Shown one piece after another: positions 1 through 5,104 of a DNA stretch of 5,366 nucleotides. Below the pieces are notes generated by a model. It saw nothing but the letters and a program-made list of their open reading frames with translations, had not been told where the DNA came from and did not search any database. A program made the translations under genes and the position numbers. The DNA comes from Pseudobdellovibrionaceae bacterium. Its GTDB lineage: Bacteria; Bdellovibrionota; Bdellovibrionia; Bdellovibrionales; Bdellovibrionaceae. The stretch covers positions 1 through 5,366 of the forward strand of contig JACMRP010000373.1 of the NCBI GenBank assembly GCA_014376325.1. Direction: 5' to 3'. Numbering within the stretch: position 1 is the stretch's first letter; every line of letters starts with the position of its first letter.

Positions 1-141
1 GAGACCCGCACGGAAGGCGCTGACTGGACAAGGCTGGCTTCCCAAGGAAGTACGGACTTAGCTCCACAAACGGAGCTGAGGATTCAGCTGTGGGGTCACT
101 TCGATCGCACGGAAAAAGTTGAAAAGACCGAAAAGGCTTAG
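1..141 (+). CDS. C-terminal end of an unrecognised protein (5' partial)
   Basis: Reading frame 1 is open from the window edge through 46 codons to a TAG at 139-141. The peptide contains DWTRLASQ, then TDLAPQTELRIQLWGHFDRTE, and ends in a charged Lys/Glu-rich tail (TEKVEKTEKA). The alternating hydrophobic pattern of ELRIQLWGHF looks like a beta strand in a real protein rather than random translation. I do not recognise the family, and the start lies outside the window. The stop overlaps by three bases the stop of the minus-strand lipoprotein remnant, so the two genes converge tail to tail. A 5-bp GC hairpin (141-153) sits at the junction but has no T-run. The opposite strand is also open here, but in a register that looks like a shadow. 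The call rests on composition and context only. Confidence 0.5.
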   Translation, partial: ETRTEGADWTRLASQGSTDLAPQTELRIQLWGHFDRTEKVEKTEKA

Positions 142-487
142 GGGCTTTGCCCCGTTGTCCAGTTCCCGCCACTTCTGCATTTTTCTTGGCCCAGATCGAG
201 GCTGACGCTCTTTTCAATTTCAGTTAAGTTGTCGCCAGAAGAGTCGTACTTATGCGCGGACATCCTCCCCAATACAAAACTTGTTTGCGCGACGACAACT
301 CTTTTATCACTGGCACATTTCCACACGAAGTAAGTCGTTCCGGCCTCGGGCCCGCTTATTCGGCAACCTTAATCCGGATTGATTTGGCCGGACACTTGTT
401 CCACGCCGGCGGCGCACAACCAACGAGGACAAAGTAAATTATTAATGTGCATGCTACCCGAATTTTGCTCACGACACATACTTTCAT
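138..487 (-). pseudogene. Small lipoprotein gene broken by a one-base frameshift
   Basis: Starting at ATG 485-487, the minus strand encodes 43 residues with a lipoprotein signal peptide: a basic n-region (MKVCVVSKIR), a hydrophobic core (LIIYFVLVG) and a canonical lipobox LVGC with Cys24 as the lipidated residue. It then meets TAA at 356-358. The adjacent frame continues directly as ISGPEAGTTYFVWKCASDKR and stays open to TAA at 138-140. Adding one A at about 357-361 (GAATAAGC to GAAATAAGC) joins the two into a continuous 116-residue lipoprotein with mature Cys at 24, 32, 58 and 104. No slippery heptamer is visible in the short overlap where a shift would have to occur, so programmed frameshifting is unlikely. 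The ribosome binding site before ATG 487 is weak, and GTG at 470-472 is an alternative start that keeps the signal peptide. Family and function are not recognised. A sequencing error instead of a true mutation is possible. Confidence 0.6.
141..153. terminator. Possible hairpin at a convergent gene junction
   Basis: GGGGC (141-145), a TTT loop and GCCCC (149-153) form a perfect 5-bp stem exactly where two convergent reading frames stop. No T-run follows on the plus strand, and on the minus strand the stem lies inside the last codons of the converging frame. It could weakly terminate transcription in either direction, or it could be chance. Confidence 0.2.
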
Positions 488-794
488 TTCGCACCACTAT
501 AACGATTCAATTTCACATTTGAGTCTGGAATCCGGGAAGCTTCGCGCGAACTAAATTATTCTAAAATATTGCTTGCGGTGTGATTTTCGCGTTCAGGTTT
601 CTATCGTGCTGGCTTCTTTTTTTCAGCGCGAGTCCGGACTCTTGTTCGGAGAATCAGAGCGCCTGATCCAGGTTTTGAGAGGTAAAGCGCTGTTCTGCGA
701 TCGTCCGCACACTGTTGTGATTTGCTGGCAAAACTCGAAATTCTGCACTCAAAAGTCGTGATATAAGTTTTCTAACTTAATTTTGGAAGCGACC
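488..794. other. Intergenic stretch without a supported gene
   Basis: This stretch lies between the divergent starts of the lipoprotein remnant (minus) and the HNH remnant (plus), so it should hold promoters for both. One plus-strand frame is open for about 60 codons up to 761, but it has no ATG, no ribosome binding site and no recognisable content. A TATAGT on the minus strand (496-501) and a TATAAG on the plus strand (762-767) resemble -10 boxes, but neither has a convincing -35 partner. A perfect 12-bp palindrome, GAGTCCGGACTC, occupies 630-641. About one such palindrome is expected by chance in a window of this size. Confidence 0.5.
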
Positions 795-1865
795 ATGATG
801 GATGCAAACTTATCGAAACTAGCGGCCGATGTTCTGATGGAAGAGCTCGATCGCGCCGTGCTAAACGAAAAAGCGGCCACGCATTTAGTACTTCAATACA
901 TTCACGAAATATCAGTGCGCAAATTGCATTTGCAACTTGGTTACGAATCGATTTAAAAACTTTTAACCCTTCGCCATAAGTATTCCAGCAATCAGGCTTA
1001 CGATCGCATCGATGCGGCTCGAGTTCTCAAAGTGAATCCGCAAGTCATCGATAAAGTGCAGGACGGATCTCGGAATCTCACGCCGCTGATTAAGGTCGGC
1101 CAGTGCATGAAACAAGAGGAAAAAGCCGCTCGCGAATTTACGGCTGAGCAGTCAGATTTGATTTTCGAGCAGATCGAGAACAAGACTATTTTCGAAACCG
1201 AAAAAGTCCTCTCTGTGGAAATGGACTATACGCCGAAAAAGCATCAGAAGATAACTCCGCAAAGTAATGAGACCGTGACCGCCTTGATGATCTTTACGAG
1301 CGAGGAGTATGAGCTGATCCGAAAAATTCAAAGCTTGATTTCCCACTCCGTGCCGAACAATGATTTAGCGAAGGCATTCGTACATCTAGCGCAGAAGTAT
1401 GTCGACAAACTGGAAGGCAAAAATTCCAATGCATCCAAATTAGAATGCAAAATCGACTCTAGGGTAGTCAAAGTTGCAGAACCTGCAGAAAGCGCAACGC
1501 AAAGCTTCCCGGATTCCAGAGTCACGAACTTGAAACCGCGAAAGCGATCTTACATTTCGATAAAAACTCGTCGTCAGCTGAGATGCGGGTCCCACTTCTG
1601 CTTGCAGGTCGATCATATTATTCCGTTCGAATACGGTGGAAGCGATCGTATCCAGAATTTACGAGTCCTTTGCGGATTCCACAACCGAGCTAGAAATGAC
1701 TTGGCGAGTTCTATTCGGAAAACCTCATACGAAAATACTCGCGGCGGAATTGATTCGCATCTTAAGACGACGCGCCAAAAATTTAGAAAGAATGCAAAGC
1801 AATACCTAGCTTATTTTATTGGAATCATCGATCTCTTTGATTCCCGTATTCCAGACTCAATTTAG
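795..1865 (+). pseudogene. HNH endonuclease gene inactivated by an in-frame stop and a zinc-finger deletion
   Basis: From ATG 795 (GGAAG at 785-789, five bases upstream; ATG 798 also possible) the frame reads MMDANLSKLAADVLMEELDR to LQLGYESI and stops at TAA 954-956. The same frame resumes at once with KLLTLRHKYSSNQAYDRIDA and runs to TAG 1863-1865, so no frameshift is involved. The two halves match the Bdellovibrio-type HNH protein: an N-terminal helical region with an R-x-L-hydrophobic-x-x-x-G/Y-Y-x-S-L-F motif, the NQAYDRIDAAR segment, a G-S-x-N-L-T segment, a variable linker and a C-terminal HNH domain. The stop falls where the family usually has Phe or another hydrophobic residue. The HNH core survives: DH (codons starting about 1611), Asn (1656) and HN (1680), with a Cys three residues before that His. 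Between RRQL and RCGS (about 1580), 16-18 residues are missing, including the first zinc-ligand Cys. Reinitiation at GTG 1032 is conceivable, but no good ribosome binding site is seen there. Two independent lesions make a functional nuclease unlikely. Confidence 0.85.
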
Positions 1866-1871
1866 AAAGCA

Positions 1872-1993
1872 CTACTTCCACACGCCGCGAGTTTCCAGTT
1901 CGCCCGCGATTTTCGACTCTTCAACCCAAGGCGTAAAATAGGGACCTTTGTAACCAGCTTCTTTTGCCAACGCGAACACGCGGCCGTTGTTTA
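1872..1993 (-). pseudogene. C-terminal remnant of an unrecognised gene fused to the reductase fragment
   Basis: Downstream of the reductase remnant and in a different frame, the minus strand reads 39 residues from NNGRVFALAKEAGYKG through PYFTPWVEESK to RGVWK, ending at TAG 1872-1874. Its composition (FALAKEAGY, PYFTPWVEE) looks like genuine protein, but it does not resemble the C-terminal part of RibD/DHFR-like reductases, which end in a beta-rich segment. I read it as the tail of another gene joined to the reductase head by a deletion or recombination near 1991-1994. I cannot name its family. Its stop lies six bases from the stop of the convergent HNH remnant. The alternative is one unusual gene with a single-base deletion; the frame offset of -1 allows this. 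Confidence 0.45.
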
Positions 1994-2116
1994 GAAAGGA
2001 CGCATTATTTCCGTGATGAACGCGGTCGAACCTTCGGTAGGTATGGACCAATCATAGTGGCCATCGCCGATATAACCATCGATAGACATCACAGAAGCGT
2101 AAATGAGTTGAGCCAT
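1991..2116 (-). pseudogene. N-terminal fragment of a RibD/DHFR-like reductase
   Basis: ATG 2114-2116 has a good ribosome binding site (AAGGAAG, seven bases upstream). It opens a 41-residue frame starting MAQLIYASVMSIDGYIGD, with a later DWSIPTEG and FITEIMRPF, before TAA at 1991-1993. The opening S-x-D-G-Y-I, the D-W-x-x-P-x-E stretch and the F-I-x-E-x-x-R-P end match the start of the RibD C-terminal-domain/DHFR-like family, which use NAD(P)H and are usually about 180-200 residues. The family's next landmark, G-T-x-L-x-G-R-x-x-Y, is absent because sequence continuity breaks right after R-P-F. About four fifths of the domain, including most of the substrate and cofactor site, is missing. The start lies only 26 bases beyond the T-tract of the preceding operon's terminator, leaving almost no room for a promoter of its own. 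It is therefore probably silent. Confidence 0.65.
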
Positions 2117-2142
2117 CGTTAAGCTTCCTTTCGACTGCAGGT

Positions 2143-2174
2143 AAAAAAAACCCGGCTCTGTGATGGCCGGGTTT
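2143..2174 (-). terminator. Rho-independent terminator of the lipoprotein/exported-protein operon
   Basis: Read on the minus strand, AAACCCGGC (2174-2166) pairs with GCCGGGTTT (2156-2148) around a 9-base loop. The second arm runs on into an unbroken tract of eight T (2150-2143). The stem begins 7 bases after the TGA of the exported-protein gene. Stem, loop, T-run and position are all classic. It also separates the intact right-hand genes from the decayed left-hand region. Confidence 0.93.
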
Positions 2175-2180
2175 GGAGAT

Positions 2181-3278
2181 TCAATTCGCGTATTTCATTT
2201 TACTGGCTAACGTGCTCTTCACCCAGTTGACGGTGAAGGATCCACTCGCATCCGCTAGTGGGGCCGCGGTTGGGTCCGGAAGCGTCGTTCCATCACCGGA
2301 ACAAAACGCGCCGGTCCCTGGATCCGTACGCGTAACGAAGTTCACGCATCCTGATTTGATCGCGCTGGAATTTTGACTGCCTTCGCTGGCGCTGAATACC
2401 GGATCCGCGCCTGCTGCCGCCGTCGTGCTCGCTTCCGTAATTAATCCTTTGCGAGTCGCTAAGGCAGGGCTTCCGGTCAAATCAGGTTTTACTGCCTTGT
2501 AGTACAGAGAGCTTATCTTCGTCGTTGCGTTCCCCACCATGACGGATCGCTCGTAACCGAATTGATCGCCACATGCGGACCCACCGCAAGTATAAGTCGC
2601 ATCCCTCATCGTTACGTTGGTGTTCGACACTTTAAAGACCACCCCGTTAGTCGTAACCAAACGGACCAGTTGCGAATCGACCAAATTGGTTCTTGAACTT
2701 AAGCTGACCGTCATCAAAAAATCTGCCGAAACCGAAGCTCCGCTTTTGCTGATGTACAAGTTAATGTCCCGCGTACTGTTGGTGACGTTATCGCCCGGGA
2801 TCGAAAGCGAAGTGAATAGTTCGTCCGTACCGCAATTAAATTCCATCGCGAAAGCGATACCTCCAGATCGAGTCACCAGCACGCGTTTTTGGAATAAGGA
2901 ACCCGCACCATTCCAGCCCGCAGGCGCAGTCACAACCGGAGTTCCGTAAGTCAGCGTCGCGGCTCCAGTGGTACCTAGAAAATTCGAAAGTGAGGCCGGT
3001 ACGGTAATGCTGCCGGCAACAGTTCCGGAAGCGGGAACCGCAGCGCAAGCAGCGACGCCATTCGATTGCGCTATTGTCTGCGCACTCGAGGAAAAGAATT
3101 CCATCAGAGAGATCAAGCCATCTTGCGGAGGACCGCTAGAAATAATCGTGCTTGGATATCCCGCAATCAGAAAATAACCTTCGCGAACCCTATCGAGCAG
3201 CGACTGAGGAGCCGCCACCGCGTTGACCGAGGCACTTAGGATAAACGCTGCTAAAAAAACATTTTTATAATTTTTCAT
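2181..3278 (-). CDS. Exported protein of unknown function with a signal peptide and six cysteines
   Basis: This frame encodes 365 residues and starts at ATG 3276-3278. A strong ribosome binding site (AAAAGGAG, seven bases upstream) fixes the start. Residues 1-22 form a Sec signal peptide: Lys near the N-terminus, a hydrophobic core (VFLAAFILSA) and an AVA-A type I cleavage site. The roughly 343-residue mature part is rich in Ser, Thr, Ala, Gly and Val, has many short alternating beta-like segments, and has no further membrane helix. Its six Cys (78, 149, 231, 236, 311, 326) are an even number, which suggests disulfides formed outside the cytoplasm. Cys231 and Cys236 form a tight loop, CGGSAC. 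The last residues (ASKMKYAN) do not look like a typical outer-membrane barrel end. I recognise no family; a secreted, periplasmic or surface role is inferred. It follows a small lipoprotein gene by 16 bases and precedes a strong terminator, so it is the last gene of a two-gene unit. Confidence 0.85.
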   Translation of the reverse strand: MKNYKNVFLAAFILSASVNAVAAPQSLLDRVREGYFLIAGYPSTIISSGPPQDGLISLMEFFSSSAQTIAQSNGVAACAAVPASGTVAGSITVPASLSNFLGTTGAATLTYGTPVVTAPAGWNGAGSLFQKRVLVTRSGGIAFAMEFNCGTDELFTSLSIPGDNVTNSTRDINLYISKSGASVSADFLMTVSLSSRTNLVDSQLVRLVTTNGVVFKVSNTNVTMRDATYTCGGSACGDQFGYERSVMVGNATTKISSLYYKAVKPDLTGSPALATRKGLITEASTTAAAGADPVFSASEGSQNSSAIKSGCVNFVTRTDPGTGAFCSGDGTTLPDPTAAPLADASGSFTVNWVKSTLASKMKYAN

Positions 3279-3294
3279 ATGTATTCTCCTTTTT

Positions 3295-3456
3295 CTATTG
3301 GATGCAAGAATCGCCGTTGCATTTCATTTCGACCTTGGGGACTCCGAATGCGGTCGATGAACCGGATCCCGAAGAGCCTCCCGAGCAGGCCGAAAATACA
3401 AAAGAAAGAATCAACACAGAAATCAACGAAAAACTTAATCGAAGTAACAGCTTCAT
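3295..3456 (-). CDS. Small lipoprotein, 53 residues
   Basis: ATG 3454-3456 is preceded by AAGGAAG (3463-3469), six bases away. The 53-residue frame ends at TAG 3295-3297. The protein begins MKLLLRLSFSLISVLILSFV and continues FSAC: one Lys and one Arg, a long hydrophobic core, then a lipobox-like FSAC with Cys24 as the predicted lipid attachment site. Phe at -3 is less usual than Leu but acceptable. The mature peptide is only 30 residues: a flexible Gly/Ser linker (SGGSSGSGSS), a short segment (TAFGVPKVEM) and a C-terminal KCNGDSCIQ whose two Cys (46, 51) could form a small disulfide loop. Neutral Ser at +2 suggests the outer membrane by the E. coli sorting rule, if that rule applies here. It lies 16 bases ahead of the exported-protein gene in the same direction and is probably the first gene of that operon. 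Length alone would make most gene finders skip it. Its function is unknown. Confidence 0.8.
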   Translation of the reverse strand: MKLLLRLSFSLISVLILSFVFSACSGGSSGSGSSTAFGVPKVEMKCNGDSCIQ

Positions 3457-3499
3457 TTTGAACTTCCTTAAATTAGTAATAAACTTATTTCCTGCTGTA

Positions 3500-3527
3500 A
3501 TTTTAACTGAGGCTTTTAGAAAGTCGA
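3500..3527 (-). promoter_or_regulatory. Candidate promoter of the lipoprotein/exported-protein operon
   Basis: On the minus strand, TCGACT (3527-3522, 4 of 6 matches to the sigma-70 -35 box) is separated by 16 bases from TAAAAT (3505-3500, 5 of 6 matches to the -10 box). Transcription would start near 3493, giving a leader of about 37 bases before the lipoprotein ATG. It lies in the only gap between ilvA and this operon. Assigned by eye only. Confidence 0.4.
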
Positions 3528-3586
3528 TTCAATCCGAGGTCGGACCAGGTCTGGTTTTAGGAGCCTAATGTTCAATGAAATTTCTG

Positions 3587-3602
3587 ACGTTAATTCGAAC
3601 GT
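3587..3602. repeat. Short inverted repeat downstream of ilvA
   Basis: ACGTT (3587-3591) and AACGT (3598-3602) are perfect inverted arms around AATTCG, 27 bases past the ilvA stop. As RNA this would be a weak AT-rich 5-bp hairpin without a T-run, so it is a poor terminator. Some read-through from ilvA into the next operon is therefore possible. It could also be a protein site or chance. Confidence 0.25.
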
Positions 3603-3628
3603 AATCCTTTGGCGGAGTCGTCCTCGAA

Positions 3629-4831
3629 CTAAAGAATCTTGCCGCCGGCAGCCATCAGTGCCGCTTTGATTTTTTCGATGTGATCCGGGCCGCTCGTTTC
3701 TAAAACGAAGTCGATGCGCGTTTCGCGTAAAAACAATCCCTGAGAAATTCGGTCGTGATGCACTTCCAGAATGTTGGCTTTTTGTTCCGCAATGACTTGG
3801 GTCATGCGCGAAAGACTGCCCGGCAAGTCGTCAACCACGACCGAAAGCTCTACCAAGCGGCCGCGCTTGAATTGACCTTTGTCGATGATTTTTGCGATCA
3901 CGTTCAGGTCCACGTTGCCGCCGCTCAAGATGACGCAGCATTTTTTACCGAGATTTAATTTACGGTTCATGACTGCCGCCATCGCTGCGGCCCCCGAACC
4001 TTCACACAAAGTTTTTGCGCGTTCCAGTAAGTAGACGATTGCTTCGGCCAATTCGTCGTCCGAAACGGTGACGACTTCATCGACATTTTTCGAAATAAAG
4101 TGATCATACATTGCCTTCGACGGAGTTTTGATCGCGATGCCGTCGGCAATAGTAGAAATACGTTTTCTTGATTCAAGATTTTGTTTGTAGAAAAGCTGCG
4201 ACATGCCCGGCGCTTGGTCCGACTGCACGCCGATGATGCGAATATTTGGGTTCAACGCTTTCAGCGCGGTGGAGACTCCGCTGATCAATCCTCCCCCGCC
4301 AATCGGAATGACGACGGTATCAAGATCCGCGACCTTTTCGTGGATTTCTAAGCCGATGGTGCCTTGACCCGCAATAATGAATTCGTCTTCATAAGGGTGA
4401 ACGAACACGTAGCCTTTTTCTTTTTCCAATAAGCGTGCGTGCACATAAGCGTCGTCGTAAATCTCGCCGTGCAGAATGACGTTTGCGCCGTAACCTTTCG
4501 TAGCATTCGTTTTGGTCAGCGGTGCATTTTCGGGCATGACGATCGTCGCCTCGACGCCGGCCAAAGCCGCACTGAGCGCCACACCTTGCGCGTGGTTGCC
4601 AGCGGAGCTCGCGACGACTCCGCGTTTTTTTTCTTCCGTCGTCAGATTTGCGATTTTATTATAGGCACCGCGGATTTTGAAACTGCCGGTGCGCTGGGTA
4701 TTTTCAAATTTGAAGTAAATGTCGCTGCCGATCAGTTTGCTCGCGCTGGCAGAAAATTCCATTTCCGTATTCTGGGAAACGTTCTTTAAAACTTCGCGCG
4801 CTTTTTGGATGTCGGCTAACGTGACCTTCAT
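3629..4831 (-). CDS. ilvA: Threonine ammonia-lyase (threonine dehydratase), medium form with a C-terminal ACT domain
   Basis: This cytoplasmic PLP enzyme deaminates L-threonine to 2-oxobutanoate and ammonia (often serine to pyruvate as well), the committed step from threonine to isoleucine. The 400-residue protein shows the fold-type II signature. GSFKIRGA carries the PLP-binding Lys52, SSAGNHAQG (75-83) is the substrate loop, GGGGL (178-182) binds the PLP phosphate, and CEGSGAAA (276-283) and SGGNVD (303-308) follow. From about residue 326, RLVELSVVVDDLPGSLSRMT opens a single ACT domain that runs to the end. One ACT domain and about 400 residues fit the medium form, between E. coli TdcB (about 329 residues, no ACT) and E. 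coli IlvA (about 514 residues, paired regulatory modules). The ACT domain implies allosteric control by an amino acid, probably isoleucine or valine. No catalytic residue is missing. AAAAGGG (4837-4843) lies five bases before ATG 4829-4831. The gene starts 21 bases after the zinc-ribbon gene. No branched-chain biosynthesis neighbours are present, so a role in amino-acid breakdown is equally possible. Confidence 0.96.
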   Translation of the reverse strand: MKVTLADIQKAREVLKNVSQNTEMEFSASASKLIGSDIYFKFENTQRTGSFKIRGAYNKIANLTTEEKKRGVVASSAGNHAQGVALSAALAGVEATIVMPENAPLTKTNATKGYGANVILHGEIYDDAYVHARLLEKEKGYVFVHPYEDEFIIAGQGTIGLEIHEKVADLDTVVIPIGGGGLISGVSTALKALNPNIRIIGVQSDQAPGMSQLFYKQNLESRKRISTIADGIAIKTPSKAMYDHFISKNVDEVVTVSDDELAEAIVYLLERAKTLCEGSGAAAMAAVMNRKLNLGKKCCVILSGGNVDLNVIAKIIDKGQFKRGRLVELSVVVDDLPGSLSRMTQVIAEQKANILEVHHDRISQGLFLRETRIDFVLETSGPDHIEKIKAALMAAGGKIL

Positions 4832-4852
4832 GAATTCCCTTTTAGGTTGCTA

Positions 4853-5104
4853 CTACCAGTACGCAGTCAGTCCCCAGATCGGCGGGTAAGATTTGAAAGG
4901 CAGCGACGAGGGTTGCTCGGGCTTAGCTTTTCGGAGAGGCAGTCCCATAAAGATACTCTCATCGAAATAATGAAATGGCGCAAGATGCTTCCGACAGTCG
5001 GTGCAGTTTGTAATCAACTGACCCGGCGACTCGTTGAGGGTCCCACAGATGTGACAACGTCTGAAGTGGATCTTCGTTTCCATAGCCTCTTTGTTTCCTT
5101 TCAT
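4853..5104 (-). CDS. Small zinc-ribbon protein upstream of ilvA
   Basis: The frame encodes 83 residues. ATG 5102-5104 is chosen because AAGGAG (5111-5116) lies exactly six bases upstream; the internal Met8 has no comparable site. Residues 17-37 form a C-x2-C-x13-C-x2-C unit: CHICG, a short NESPGQLIT stretch, then NCTDC. The knuckle-like spacing predicts a single structural zinc ion. After KHLAPFHYFDES the tail is rich in Pro and aromatic residues (SLPFKSYPPIWGLTAYW) with no helix-forming repeat or membrane segment. No signal peptide is present, so it should be cytoplasmic. Such ribbons can bind nucleic acid or protein partners, or simply stabilise a small fold; the sequence does not decide between these. 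Its stop is 21 bases before the ilvA start on the same strand, so the two are very likely co-transcribed and possibly co-regulated. A named family could not be assigned. Confidence 0.82.
   Translation of the reverse strand: MKGNKEAMETKIHFRRCHICGTLNESPGQLITNCTDCRKHLAPFHYFDESIFMGLPLRKAKPEQPSSLPFKSYPPIWGLTAYW

Noticed and set aside
350..375. Programmed -1 frameshift in the lipoprotein gene
   Set aside because: No X-XXY-YYZ slippery heptamer occurs in the short overlap between the two frames. A one-base loss from an A run explains the frame change more simply.
252..437. Plus-strand frame of 61 codons
   Set aside because: It is antisense to the lipoprotein remnant, lacks a ribosome binding site and has no protein-like pattern.
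630..641. Perfect 12-bp palindrome GAGTCCGGACTC
   Set aside because: About one perfect 12-bp palindrome is expected by chance in a window of this length, and no repeat copy or promoter overlaps it.
573..761. Plus-strand frame of about 62 codons in the intergenic stretch
   Set aside because: It has no ATG (TTG only), no ribosome binding site and no recognisable motif. It could be a remnant, but nothing supports that.
2121..2140. HindIII and PstI sites close together near 2121-2140, suggesting a cloning polylinker
   Set aside because: No other polylinker or vector sequence surrounds them, and the bases form a natural ribosome binding site region. Coincidence.
3544..3555. ACCAG-GT-CTGGT inverted repeat followed by TTTT on the plus strand
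   Set aside because: The loop is too small for the full stem, no plus-strand gene ends here, and it is too short to claim as an operator.
3302..3568. Plus-strand frame of 88 codons
   Set aside because: It is antisense to the small lipoprotein and its upstream region, which have a better ribosome binding site, signal peptide and operon context.
4439..4789. Plus-strand frame of 116 codons inside ilvA
   Set aside because: It is a shadow of the confidently identified IlvA coding sequence on the opposite strand.
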